Source of the DNA: an uncultured Ignavibacteria bacterium
GTDB lineage: Bacteria; Bacteroidota; Ignavibacteria; SZUA-365
Assembly: GCA_913060595.1 (NCBI GenBank)
Contig: CAJXSA010000018.1
Location: forward strand, 1-20,273
Reading direction: 5' to 3'
DNA length: 20,273 nt
Part shown: in pieces, positions 1-7,845 of the stretch
How positions within the stretch are numbered: position 1 is the first letter of the stretch
Layout of the letters: the number at the start of each line of letters is the position of its first letter
Translations under genes and position numbers: made by a program
The notes under the pieces: generated by a model
Told to the model about the DNA's origin: nothing
The model's database searches: none
What the model saw: the letters and a program-made list of their open reading frames with translations, nothing else

Positions 1-757
1 GGCCTTCGCGTTCTTCGTCGCTGCCGTCGACGCGGACACGGACACGCTGGCCGAGGGTGATGGAAGACAGCCGGGGCTCGGGCACATAGATTTTCGTCCA
101 TACTTCGTCGAGGTTCGCGATTTCGCAGACCGGCATGCCGACGCCGAGCAGTTCCCCGGTGTCGACGTAGCGCACGAGCACGCGTCCGTCGAGCGGCGCG
201 GTGACTTCCGCGTCACGCAGCTGCTTGCGCACGATGTTTTCCCCGGCGCCGACCTGGGCGGTTTTGCTTTCAAGGGCGGCGCGGGCGGCCTCCGCCGCAG
301 CGATCTCGGCCCTGGCCGCGTCGAACTGCGCTTCAAGATCATCGACGGCCTGCCGGGTGACGGCGTCCTGCGCGAGCAGCGCGCGAAAGCGCTCGAGTCG
401 CGTCGCCAGATTGTCATGTTGCACGCGGGCGGCGCGAAGGCGCGCGTCGGCGGCTGCAATCTGGTGTCGAAGCTCGGCACGCTGGGCATCGGTCTGCGCG
501 AGCTGATAGTCGAGACGCTCGGTTTCCATGCGCAGGATGACGTCGCCCTGCGCGACTTCGCTTCCTTCATCCGCTGCGATGTGCACGATGCGCCCCGCGG
601 TCTCCGCACTGACCCGCACCGTGTTGGCATCGACGATGCCGGTATAGAGTGCGGACTCTTCTTCGCCGTTGCCACAGGAGGTCAGAACGCTGACCGAGAG
701 AAGGAAGGTGATGGCAAGTGCTGTGCGTATGGGATTCATTCTGCTGTGCGCGTTCAT
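1..757 (-). CDS. HlyD/YbhG-type efflux adaptor lipoprotein, C-terminus cut by window edge
   Basis: This is the periplasmic adaptor of a tripartite efflux system, linking an inner-membrane pump to the outer-membrane channel encoded just upstream. I translated it by hand; about 252 codons lie in the window and the C-terminus is missing. The ATG at 757 has AGGAG about 8 nt before it; a second in-frame ATG at 739 is possible. Residues 11-28 form a lipoprotein signal ending in LTSC, so Cys28 should be lipidated. A biotinyl/lipoyl-like half-motif follows (AGRIVHIAADEGSEVAQGD, about residues 54-72), then a long Ala/Arg/Glu-rich coiled coil (about 80-170), then the returning half-motif (APLDGRVLVRYVDTGELL). 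Known family members work with ABC or RND pumps. The TetR-TolC-HlyD order often precedes ABC-2 exporter genes, so the pump probably lies beyond the left edge (inference). The start overlaps the end region of the TolC gene, consistent with cotranscription. Confidence 0.9.
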   Translation of the reverse strand, partial: MNAHSRMNPIRTALAITFLLSVSVLTSCGNGEEESALYTGIVDANTVRVSAETAGRIVHIAADEGSEVAQGDVILRMETERLDYQLAQTDAQRAELRHQIAAADARLRAARVQHDNLATRLERFRALLAQDAVTRQAVDDLEAQFDAARAEIAAAEAARAALESKTAQVGAGENIVRKQLRDAEVTAPLDGRVLVRYVDTGELLGVGMPVCEIANLDEVWTKIYVPEPRLSSITLGQRVRVRVDGSDEEREG

Positions 758-769
758 TCGTGTGGCTCC

Positions 770-2077
770 TTATTCAGTCCATCCGGTTTCGGCGGCAAGT
801 TCCGTGAGTTTGATCGCGTAACGGATTTCACTCTGCTCGCGCTGTATGCGTGCTGTCGTGAGTGCGGTTTCCGCATCGACCACTTCGGTGGCGGTGGCGA
901 GTCCCTGCACGAAGCGGGCCTGCACAAGCTGCTGTTTGACCGACTGCTGACGCACCTGTTCGTCGAGCAGGAGGCGTGTGCGCTGCAGCACGTCGATTTC
1001 ATTGACGATGCGTTCAATCGCGGTTTGAATTTCGCTGCGCAGCAGGGATTTCTCCTGCGCGGTCTCTTCGAGCGTGATACGCTGCTGTTCAACCTCGCTT
1101 CTGTCACCGCTCCACGACCAGAGGTTCCACTGCAGGTTTACCCCGGCCGTGTAATAGTCCATCCACTCGTTGCTGATCTGGTCCACCCCCGGACGCCCAT
1201 AGCGATACGACGCGAATGCGTGCACCGACGGGAGATAGTCTGCTTTCTCAGCGCGGATGCGCTCCCCGATGAGAGTCTCCCGATGTTCGAGCATGCGAAG
1301 GTCCGTCCGACGGGAAAATGCGTCCTCCGCAAGTGTCCCGGCGCGGTAACGTGCGAGCAGCGTTTCATCGACGCGCACGTCTTCGCTGATGCGCAGAGAT
1401 GAAGCGGGCCGGACGATGTACGCGGCGAGCATCAGCAGCGCATTGCGCTCCGCGCTCCCGGCGGCAGCCTTCTCGACGCGAAGCGCAGTGATGCGTGTGG
1501 ACAGCTGCAGCGTGTCGTAGGGAATGGCCTGTCCCTGTGCATGCAGCTGCTGTATCGTGTTCAGCTGTGCGCTGAGCCACTGCAGCTGCTCGTCGTAGAT
1601 GCGGATGCTCCGTTGCGCAAGCTGTGCCTGGCGGTATGCCACGGTGACGCGATGACGCAGCGCCGTTCGCGTGCCGCTGAGCGCTTCCCGTGCGATCGCG
1701 ATCTGCGTCTGTGCGATATTCTGCATTGCGTCGAGACGGAATCCCGTGAAAAGCGGGACGCTGGCAGTGAGCGCCGTCTCCCAGATGTTCCCGTCGCCGA
1801 AGCTGATGCTGCGTGCGGGAAAGCCGGGTATCGCAAGGTCTATCTGTGCGGTTTCGCTCACGTGGGTGTAGCCGGCGGAAGCGTCGAGACGCGGGAGCCG
1901 CCGTGCGCGCGCAGCATCCACGCCATGTTCCGCACGGAGGACGGACAGTTCCGCGCGGCGCACGTCCTGGTAACGTTCCATGGCCAGGCGCTGGGCCTCC
2001 GCGAGGCTCAGCGGCGTCTGCGCGGAAACAGTTGCGGCCGACAGCAGAGCGAGAATGGGAAGGATAAGCCATTTCAT
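770..2077 (-). CDS. TolC-family outer-membrane efflux channel protein
   Basis: This 435-residue protein should form the trimeric outer-membrane channel of the efflux system. It starts with a clear Sec signal peptide (residues 1-20, MKWLILPILALLSAATVSAQ), followed by TPLSLAEAQRLAMERYQDVR, the usual opening helix of the outer-membrane efflux protein fold. Long amphipathic helices rich in Ala, Arg, Glu and Gln fill the middle and end, and the two-fold internal repeat expected of the family is consistent with the length (TolC relatives are about 420-500 residues). The ATG overlaps the stop of the TetR gene by 4 bases, so the two are translationally coupled. The stop lies 12 bases before the start of the adaptor and within its ribosome binding site. 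The exported substrate cannot be told from sequence. Confidence 0.93.
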   Translation of the reverse strand: MKWLILPILALLSAATVSAQTPLSLAEAQRLAMERYQDVRRAELSVLRAEHGVDAARARRLPRLDASAGYTHVSETAQIDLAIPGFPARSISFGDGNIWETALTASVPLFTGFRLDAMQNIAQTQIAIAREALSGTRTALRHRVTVAYRQAQLAQRSIRIYDEQLQWLSAQLNTIQQLHAQGQAIPYDTLQLSTRITALRVEKAAAGSAERNALLMLAAYIVRPASSLRISEDVRVDETLLARYRAGTLAEDAFSRRTDLRMLEHRETLIGERIRAEKADYLPSVHAFASYRYGRPGVDQISNEWMDYYTAGVNLQWNLWSWSGDRSEVEQQRITLEETAQEKSLLRSEIQTAIERIVNEIDVLQRTRLLLDEQVRQQSVKQQLVQARFVQGLATATEVVDAETALTTARIQREQSEIRYAIKLTELAAETGWTE

Positions 2078-2715
2078 GATTCTGACTCCAGTCTGGGTTT
2101 GAGTCCGTACATGACGAGATCATATATGTGCTGTTTCCGCTCCTGCAGGGATGCATCGCGATCAGAGGCGATGTCCGGCATGAGGGCCGCGAGCACCGGG
2201 TAACCGGCGAAGAAGTATATGCATGCCCCCATGATGGTGATCAGTGTCTGCGATGCCCCGAGGTCGCGTATCTCCCCGGAGGCGGCTGCCGCCCTGTACG
2301 CTTCGGTGAAGACAGCCGGGAGTCCCGCGCCGCTCGGAACAATGATCTGCCGAATCTTTTCTTCCATGACAGCGGCACCTTCCGAGAGCTCCCGGAGAAT
2401 GAACAGCGGCAGGGTGGGGTGTTCGTTCAGCAGGTCGAGAAAGCGCGTGACGAACTCCCTCAGCAATTCCTCGAAGGACGTATTGTCCTTCAGCGAGGCC
2501 GCGAGGCTCAGCAGGTAACGGCGCATGACGAAGCTGAACACTTCCTCGTACAGCCGCTCCTTGCTCCGGAAGTAGTAATGGATGAGCGCCTTGTTCAATC
2601 CCGCGCGATCGGCGATCTCCTGCATGCGCGCACCGTTTTTTCCTTCCCGGCTGAAAACATCGAGGGCCGCGAGAAAGATTTTCTCTTCGCTCTCGGTGTA
2701 TTCCTGTTCTCGCAT
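2074..2715 (-). CDS. TetR/AcrR-family transcriptional repressor
   Basis: This 213-residue protein is the likely repressor of its own efflux operon. Residues about 11-57 form the TetR DNA-binding domain: helix 1 (EKIFLAALDVFSREG), then the helix-turn-helix (MQEIADRAGLNKALIHYYF) and the typical RSKERLYEEVF. The remaining about 150 residues would be the all-helical ligand and dimer domain, which is too variable to predict a ligand. It is the first gene of the operon and its stop overlaps the TolC start codon. Upstream are a good sigma-70-type promoter and a perfect inverted repeat. The ATG at 2715 has no strong Shine-Dalgarno sequence (the leader is AT-rich), which is common in Bacteroidota-like bacteria. 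The family assignment is firm; autorepression is inferred from the operator position. Confidence 0.94.
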   Translation of the reverse strand: MREQEYTESEEKIFLAALDVFSREGKNGARMQEIADRAGLNKALIHYYFRSKERLYEEVFSFVMRRYLLSLAASLKDNTSFEELLREFVTRFLDLLNEHPTLPLFILRELSEGAAVMEEKIRQIIVPSGAGLPAVFTEAYRAAAASGEIRDLGASQTLITIMGACIYFFAGYPVLAALMPDIASDRDASLQERKQHIYDLVMYGLKPRLESES

Positions 2716-2728
2716 TATTAACTCAAAG

Positions 2729-2748
2729 GTTTAACAAAATAGTTAAAC
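2729..2748. promoter_or_regulatory. Candidate TetR operator, perfect 7-bp inverted repeat
   Basis: The arms GTTTAAC and GTTAAAC are exact reverse complements separated by 6 bp. The site lies between the predicted transcription start (about 2752) and the TetR start codon (2715), where a bound dimer would block early transcription. Size and symmetry fit a TetR-family operator. Binding by this TetR is inferred from position. Confidence 0.7.
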
Positions 2749-2758
2749 TGTACGGACA

Positions 2759-2787
2759 ATAATACGACACGCCGTGGCGGAAGTCAA
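2759..2787 (-). promoter_or_regulatory. Sigma-70-type promoter of the TetR-TolC-HlyD operon
   Basis: On the minus strand, TTGACT (2787-2782) is followed after exactly 17 bp by TATTAT (2764-2759). This matches the -35 and -10 consensus at 5 of 6 positions each. Transcription would start near 2752, giving a leader of about 37 nt that contains the inverted repeat at 2729-2748. If the host uses the divergent Bacteroidota promoter type, this canonical match could be less relevant. Confidence 0.7.
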
Positions 2788-2842
2788 GGAAAATCGCGTG
2801 TCATCAATGAGCACAATGGAGAAATGCTGTCGTACGGGTGTT

Positions 2843-4195
2843 TTATTGCAGGAAGACCAACTCCGTGCAGCGGTGTTCATCCAGGATGACGACGCAGAGA
2901 AGGAGTCCGCGAGGCCATGTGCTGCAGGGGAGTGACAGAACGTGCCGACCGGCGGGGAGGAGGCGCCTGACCGGACGTTCTGTCACGATCTCCCCTGAAA
3001 GCGTGTGAATGCGAAGGACAGGAGTTCCGGGACGCTGAAGATGCAGCGAGAGCTGCAGGACATCTCGGGCGGGCTGCGGCCAGAAACGCACGGAGAGCTG
3101 ATGTTCGCGAGCCCCCGGCATTGTCACTTCGCGTTCCGGCGAAAGGCAGCAGCTTCCGTCTCTGTCCTGCTGGAGGAGCCGATAGCGGTACTGGGCAGCC
3201 GCGTGCACGTCCCGGTCCGTCCACATGTAGCTGCGGGGGTGCGCACTGCATCCTGCGGCCGGGACAAAGCCGCATCTGCGCCACGGGCCGTCCGCTGCGG
3301 TGCGGCGTTCGATCACGAAGCCGTAGCTGTTGTATTCCGTCGCGGTGCGCCAGGTGAGCACGACACCGTCATGTGACGGGCGCACACGAAAGTGCTCGAG
3401 TTCCACGGGCAGGGGATTCGCCGCGATGGCATTCAGGTAGCGGACATCATCGAGCGCCACGGTCAGCGCATTGCCCGGACTTTGCGCGCCGTACCACATG
3501 AAGGAATCGATGAGCAGCGAATCCGGCAGTCCGGTCGCGGGAAGTTCATCGCCGACGCGAAGGCCGTCGATCCAGACGTCGCTGCGATACGCACCCACGG
3601 TCTGCGCGCTGTCGTGCCGGTAGCTGCGAGGAACTGCGGCGTTGTTGCAGTACAGCTCGAGAAGGAAGGTGCTGTCGTTCGTGACCGATGCGGCCGGCAG
3701 CACTGTCCAGCCCGACGGCAGTCGTGCCGCGCACAGGATGCTGCCGCTGCTGTCGACCGTCCAGCGCAGTCCCGCGAACACCTCGCTCGAGGAAAAGCCT
3801 CCGTTGTCGCTGAAGCAGCTGCCGTTGCCGGTGAACAGGTACGCCTGTCCCGGTGCACCGCTGATGCGCATGCTGCAGCGCAGGCTGAAGCCGCTGCCTG
3901 CGGCGTGATCGTAAACCTGCAGTTTATTCAGCGACCCTCCCGCGGGCGCGCGCAGGTGAAATTCGCTGCCGCTGCCGAGCGCGCGTGACGCGGGCTGGCG
4001 CAGATATGCGCCGCCGCCCTGTGAGCCGATGCGCACGCGCGCGTTTCCCGCGGGCGGTGCGGGCAGCAGCACAGTGCTTACGCCCTGTGTGCAGCTGTCG
4101 ATCGCGGTGCCGAAATCGTAATGCCAGTGCTGTGCCCGTGCCGTATGGCCGGACAGCAGCATGATGATGCAGCATGACAGAGTGATCCCTCGCAT
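2843..4195 (-). CDS. Secreted protein with probable T9SS C-terminal sorting domain
   Basis: This 450-residue protein has an N-terminal signal peptide (residues 1-22, cleavage after TARAQ or nearby). Residues about 25-255 look like a beta-sandwich of the concanavalin/laminin-G type: alternating beta segments, 'RSDVWIDGLRVGD', and an ending 'VALDDVRYLN'. No catalytic motif is evident. Residues 260-345 (NPLPVELEHFRVRP, LTWRTATEYNSYGFVIERR) match the fibronectin-like linker very common before type IX sorting domains in Bacteroidota and Ignavibacteria. Residues 366-450 resemble the type A sorting domain: 'VRFWPQPARDVLQLSL' stands where 'YPNPA.D.L.I' is usual, and 'LRIHTLSGEIV' where 'V.I.D..G..V' is usual. 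The protein is probably exported by T9SS and anchored or released at the cell surface. The start has a strong GGGGGAG about 8 nt upstream. It lies 63 bp after the archaemetzincin gene on the same strand, so read-through is possible. Function unknown. Confidence 0.82.
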   Translation of the reverse strand: MRGITLSCCIIMLLSGHTARAQHWHYDFGTAIDSCTQGVSTVLLPAPPAGNARVRIGSQGGGAYLRQPASRALGSGSEFHLRAPAGGSLNKLQVYDHAAGSGFSLRCSMRISGAPGQAYLFTGNGSCFSDNGGFSSSEVFAGLRWTVDSSGSILCAARLPSGWTVLPAASVTNDSTFLLELYCNNAAVPRSYRHDSAQTVGAYRSDVWIDGLRVGDELPATGLPDSLLIDSFMWYGAQSPGNALTVALDDVRYLNAIAANPLPVELEHFRVRPSHDGVVLTWRTATEYNSYGFVIERRTAADGPWRRCGFVPAAGCSAHPRSYMWTDRDVHAAAQYRYRLLQQDRDGSCCLSPEREVTMPGAREHQLSVRFWPQPARDVLQLSLHLQRPGTPVLRIHTLSGEIVTERPVRRLLPAGRHVLSLPCSTWPRGLLLCVVILDEHRCTELVFLQ

Positions 4196-4227
4196 GGTGA
4201 TTGCTCCCCCTTGTATGTTGGTTTCGT

Positions 4228-4249
4228 GTCGGCGTGCTCCCGTGCCGAC
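4228..4249 (-). terminator. Hairpin after the archaemetzincin gene, possible weak terminator
   Basis: GTCGGC and GCCGAC form a perfect 6-bp stem with a 10-nt loop, starting about 10 nt after the archaemetzincin stop codon. No T-run follows, so it is not a classic intrinsic terminator. It could be a 3'-end stabiliser, a factor-dependent end, or an operator in front of the secreted-protein gene. Confidence 0.3.
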
Positions 4250-4258
4250 CTTACGCGA

Positions 4259-4792
4259 TCAACATACGCTGCGGAGATGTTCGCGGCAATGCAAACAGAA
4301 ATCCGCAGGTTTCAGGTCGATATCTTCGACATAGGTCGAAGAGTTCATCACGCACGGCAGTTCCATGCAGTGGCGGAGTCCGAAGGTGTGGCCGAGTTCA
4401 TGCAGTCCCTCTTTCAGGCAGCGTTCCTCGAGTCGGGCGGGGGAGTGTGGCAGTCCGTAGAACTCGTTGTGCAGGCGGAAGGTTGAGAAGAGTGCGGCCC
4501 TGTTGTTGAGCTGCGCCTGTCCGAAGACGAAGGTCAGCACAGGGATGAACAGGTCGTACGGCGTGATGCCCAGCACGCGGTGTTCCCCGCTGGATTCGAG
4601 TTCTACGAGGCTGGCGAGGAGCTCGGTGGAATGATACTGTTTCCGGGAAGGATCGAGCGCGGCGTCGATGTCGAGCGGTATGGGCTCGATCACGCTATCC
4701 AGCGACAGGATATCCCGTATGCCGCGGGCGAGCAGATCGAGCGAGACGTCACGGGGATGCGACCCGAGAGTTATAATGCGAACCGAATGCAT
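4259..4792 (-). CDS. amzA: Archaemetzincin-family zinc metalloprotease
   Basis: This 177-residue protein carries the archaemetzincin signature: HELGHTFGLRH (zinc ligands His131, His135, His141; catalytic base Glu132), then Cys142, Cys147 and Met149, then Cys166-x2-Cys169. The four cysteines are expected to hold a second structural zinc, the hallmark that separates archaemetzincins from other metzincins. Met149 is the position of the Met-turn. The length is close to the family norm (about 175-200). No signal peptide is present, so it is probably cytoplasmic. It starts 13 bp after the sigma-54 regulator stop, with GGGGA as a likely ribosome binding site, so it is the last gene of the operon. 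Natural substrates of bacterial archaemetzincins are essentially unknown. Its place beside a kinase and regulator suggests turnover of a regulatory or redox protein (inference). A start at 4796 is out of frame. Confidence 0.93.
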   Translation of the reverse strand: MHSVRIITLGSHPRDVSLDLLARGIRDILSLDSVIEPIPLDIDAALDPSRKQYHSTELLASLVELESSGEHRVLGITPYDLFIPVLTFVFGQAQLNNRAALFSTFRLHNEFYGLPHSPARLEERCLKEGLHELGHTFGLRHCMELPCVMNSSTYVEDIDLKPADFCLHCREHLRSVC

Positions 4793-4805
4793 GCATCAAT
4801 CCCCG

Positions 4806-6164
4806 TCACGGACGCTTCAGGCCGTATTTTTCGATCTTGTTGTACAGTGTCACCCGGTCGATATGCAGTTTGTCTGCGGTGCGGGAAATATTCCAGTCGT
4901 TCTCCTCGAGCATGACTTCGATGTGCCGTCGTTCGACGTCCGCGAGTGTCTGTTCGCCATGCGCTTCCTTCGGCCGCGACGCCATCTGCATGGGGAGGTC
5001 GTCGGGCGTGATGGTGCCGCTTTTGTTTATGACCACGGCGCGTTCAATGGCATTGACCAGCTCGCGGACATTGCCGGGCCAGTCGTAGGATTTCAACAGG
5101 TTCATCGCCTCGGGACTGATCGCCTCCACGTTCTTGTTCATGGCCTTGCGATGTTTGTCGAGGAAATGATTTGCCAGCAGCGGGATATCGGCCTGGCGTT
5201 CACGCAGTGAGGGGAGGACGATTGTGAAGACATTGATGCGGTAGTACAGGTCCTCGCGGAACTCACCGCGCTGCACGGCATCGGAAAGGTTGACGTTTGT
5301 CGCACAGATGAGCCTGAAGTCGGCTTTGACGCTGCGCTCGCCACCGACGCGGTGAAACTCGCGATCTTCCAGCACGCGCAGGAGGTCGACCTGGGATTTG
5401 AGTCCGAGTGTGCCTATTTCGTCGAGAAAGAGGGATCCCCCGCGGGCCATTTCCAGTTTTCCCTTCCTCCGGTATTGTGCCCCGGTGAAGGCGCCTTTCT
5501 CATGACCGAACAGCTCGCTTTCCATCAGGCTTTCCGGGATGGCGCCGCAGTTGACGGGTATGATGGGAAAGTACTTTCGCGTGCTGTTCATGTGAATGGC
5601 ACGCGCGATAAGCTCCTTTCCCGTCCCGCTTTCCCCGAGGATGAGAACGGTGGAATCCGTGGGTGCGACGGTTTTGACGAGTTCGAAGACTTTCTGCATC
5701 TGCGCGGATTCACCGATGATGTCGTCGACGTACTGCAGGTGGTCGATGCTTTCACGCAGCGCGATGTTTTCCCGCTGCAGGCGGATGCGATCCACCGCGT
5801 TGCGCACGAGCAGGGAGAGCTCATCGGGATCCACCGGTTTCGTGGTGTAGTCGAAAGCCCCGGCTTTCAGTGCGCGCACCGCCGTATCGACGGTCGCGAA
5901 CGCGGTGATGATGATGATGATGACATCGGTGTTGAATTCCCGAATGCGATCCTGAAGGGCAAGTCCGTCCATGCCCGGCATCTTGATGTCGAGCAGGATG
6001 ATGTCAATGCGCTGCTCCTGCATGCGGCTGAGTGCTTCCGCGGCGTTCTCCGCCGTCACCATGGTGTAGCCGTCGTCCTGGAACCACGCCTCGAGCGACT
6101 GCCGGACGCTCAGCTCGTCATCCACGACCATGATCGTGATTTCAGAGGGATCGAAAGCGGTCAT
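4806..6164 (-). CDS. Sigma-54-dependent response regulator (NtrC/AtoC type), intact
   Basis: This 452-residue protein has the full three-domain layout. The receiver domain (about 10-125) has acidic residues in VVDDE, the phosphoacceptor Asp59 (LLDIKMPGMDG), Thr87 and Lys109. The AAA+ domain (about 148-385) has Walker A GESGTGK at 177-183, an intact sigma-54 contact loop GAFTGA at 224-229, Walker B LFLDE at 245-249, and WPGNVREL at 362-369 including the sensor II Arg367. The Fis-type helix-turn-helix is at about 408-448 (NISRTADKLHIDRVTLYNKI). All motifs needed for ATP-driven sigma-54 activation are present. Its ATG overlaps the kinase stop by 4 bases, so the pair is a cotranslated two-component system. 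The operon it belongs to begins with a near-consensus -24/-12 promoter, so it probably activates its own operon (inference). Confidence 0.95.
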   Translation of the reverse strand: MTAFDPSEITIMVVDDELSVRQSLEAWFQDDGYTMVTAENAAEALSRMQEQRIDIILLDIKMPGMDGLALQDRIREFNTDVIIIIITAFATVDTAVRALKAGAFDYTTKPVDPDELSLLVRNAVDRIRLQRENIALRESIDHLQYVDDIIGESAQMQKVFELVKTVAPTDSTVLILGESGTGKELIARAIHMNSTRKYFPIIPVNCGAIPESLMESELFGHEKGAFTGAQYRRKGKLEMARGGSLFLDEIGTLGLKSQVDLLRVLEDREFHRVGGERSVKADFRLICATNVNLSDAVQRGEFREDLYYRINVFTIVLPSLRERQADIPLLANHFLDKHRKAMNKNVEAISPEAMNLLKSYDWPGNVRELVNAIERAVVINKSGTITPDDLPMQMASRPKEAHGEQTLADVERRHIEVMLEENDWNISRTADKLHIDRVTLYNKIEKYGLKRP

Positions 6165-7768
6165 ACCTGCTCCTGTTTCTTGTGGACCGGACCGTGAATG
6201 GGGAGAATAATGGTGAACGCGGTTCCTTTTCCGGGACTGCTCTCGACGCGAATGCTGCCTTCATGGCTCTGGATGATGCCGTAGGCGATGGAGAGGCCGA
6301 GTCCGGTGCCGTGGCCTTCCTCCTTCGTGGTGAAGAACGGCTCAAAAATGCGCTGCTGGTTTTCGCGGTCGATGCCGATGCCGCTGTCCGCGATGCCGAT
6401 GACGGCGTTGCCGTCGTCACGCGCCAGGCTGATGCGCAGGCGTCCCCCGTCGGGCATGGCTTCGATGGCGTTGATGATGACGGCGAGCACTGCCTGCTGC
6501 ACCTGGTTCTGATCGCAGGTCGCGAGGAGCGCTTCCTGCGGGAGCTGTACCTGCAGGTTGATTTCATAAAGATTGATTTTGTGCTGCACGAGCTTGATCG
6601 ATTTGTCGATCCCCTCGTTGAGATCTGCCTGGCGGTATTCTCCCTCTTTGCCGCGCGCGAAAAACAGGAGGTTCTTCACGATATCTCCGCAGCGCTTCGC
6701 CTCATCGGCGATCAGGTTGACTTCCTTCTCCATTTTCGTGCACTGCTCCGGTGTGGTTTCCCCTTTCCCGAGCCGCTTTTCGATGAGCCTGGCGTACGTA
6801 AGGATTCCGGCCAGGGGATTATTGAGCTCATGGGCGATGATGGAGCTCAGCTTTCCGAGCGAGGCCATTTTCTCCATGTGCAGGATTTGCGCCTGCACCT
6901 GGTTGAGCTGCTGGGTTTTATCGGCGACCTTGTCCTCGAGCGTGTTCGACCACTCCACGAGCGACGATTTGGCCCGCTGCAGCTCGTCTCCCATGCTGTT
7001 GAAGGCTTTGACCAGCTGTCCGAGCTCGTCTTTCCGGTCGAGCGTGATGGTGTGATCCAGGTCCCCTGCCGCGAGCGCACTGGTTCCGCCGATGAGCGCC
7101 TTCACCGGTTTGTGCACGAAGAAGTAGATCAGCAGGGCCGTGGCGCCGGTCAGAAGAAGGAAGGTGGCGAGGGAAGCGAGCAGCGCGACGTTCTGCATCG
7201 AGGCCACGTGCGCATCCGTCGATTCCAGGGACATCTGCACGTCGAGCACACCGAGCACGGTCTGTTCCGGGGCATGCGCGTGGCATGCGGGGGTGGAACA
7301 GCCTTCCCTGTTCTCTATCGGAGTGATGAGGCCGAGCACGCGATGTCCGCGCGGGGAATCATATATGCGCATGTATTCATTGCTGCTCGTCTGCTCGAAC
7401 TCGGTTTCCGTGCCATGGCACATCGTGCAGGCGTCTGCGCGCTGATCCACCGTCGCACCGGTCTCTTCCCGCACGGTGGAATAGCGGATCACGCCCCCTT
7501 TGTCATAAATGCGGATGACGTCGATGCCGGGCGCGTTGCTCATGTTTCTGATGGTCTGCCAGATGTTGTGCCTGTCGTTTTCCTGCATGTCATGTAGGAG
7601 GGCGGACTTCGAGAAGGCGCTGGCGCGCTCCGCGCAGAGATAGATGGTGCGCTCGAGAAAGGATGACTGCGCTTCGATATGCTGATAACTCACACCGAGC
7701 ATGACGACGAGCATCGACACGAAGACCGTCGCGATGATTTTGAAGCTGAGTGTATGATAGAAGCGCAT
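6161..7768 (-). CDS. Membrane sensor histidine kinase with periplasmic CxxCH heme-type motif
   Basis: This 535-residue kinase has a first membrane segment at about 10-28, a periplasmic domain (about 29-192), a second membrane segment (about 193-218), a HAMP linker (about 215-270) and a coiled coil. HisKA follows with phospho-accepting His313 in IIAHELNNPLAGI, then the HATPase domain with the N box (NAIEAM, about 433), DSGIGI (461-466), FEPFFTTK and GTGLGLSI. The periplasmic domain contains CTMCH (114-118), a textbook c-type heme attachment motif, and CSTPACH (157-163), a CX4CH variant. Other bacterial kinases with similar c-heme periplasmic domains are thought to sense redox state or gases; the ligand here is unknown. 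The ATG has GGAG about 7 nt upstream. The 4-base overlap with the regulator gene makes the pairing very likely. It lies 77 bp after the second GcvH-like gene, tying sensor and redox module together. Confidence 0.95.
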   Translation of the reverse strand: MRFYHTLSFKIIATVFVSMLVVMLGVSYQHIEAQSSFLERTIYLCAERASAFSKSALLHDMQENDRHNIWQTIRNMSNAPGIDVIRIYDKGGVIRYSTVREETGATVDQRADACTMCHGTETEFEQTSSNEYMRIYDSPRGHRVLGLITPIENREGCSTPACHAHAPEQTVLGVLDVQMSLESTDAHVASMQNVALLASLATFLLLTGATALLIYFFVHKPVKALIGGTSALAAGDLDHTITLDRKDELGQLVKAFNSMGDELQRAKSSLVEWSNTLEDKVADKTQQLNQVQAQILHMEKMASLGKLSSIIAHELNNPLAGILTYARLIEKRLGKGETTPEQCTKMEKEVNLIADEAKRCGDIVKNLLFFARGKEGEYRQADLNEGIDKSIKLVQHKINLYEINLQVQLPQEALLATCDQNQVQQAVLAVIINAIEAMPDGGRLRISLARDDGNAVIGIADSGIGIDRENQQRIFEPFFTTKEEGHGTGLGLSIAYGIIQSHEGSIRVESSPGKGTAFTIILPIHGPVHKKQEQV

Positions 7769-7817
7769 GCGGGACTCCGCAGGAAGGAAAGGACAGTTCT
7801 CGATGTAAACTAGGAAA

Positions 7818-7844
7818 GTCCGCTGCCATCGGCAAACATCGGAC
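7818..7844 (-). other. Stem-loop between the redox genes and the two-component genes
   Basis: GTCCG and CGGAC form an outer 5-bp stem, and TGCC and GGCA an inner 4-bp stem, in the 77-bp gap between the GcvH-like stop and the kinase start. On the minus strand a short TTTCC follows. It could be a partial terminator or an mRNA processing site that lowers kinase expression relative to the structural proteins. The stem is short and interrupted, so this is tentative. Confidence 0.3.
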
Positions 7845-7845
7845 C

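Noticed and set aside
416..1402. Open frame of 328 codons on the plus strand
   Set aside because: It is antisense to the TolC and HlyD genes, has no domain-like sequence, and is explained by GC-rich codon usage on the other strand.
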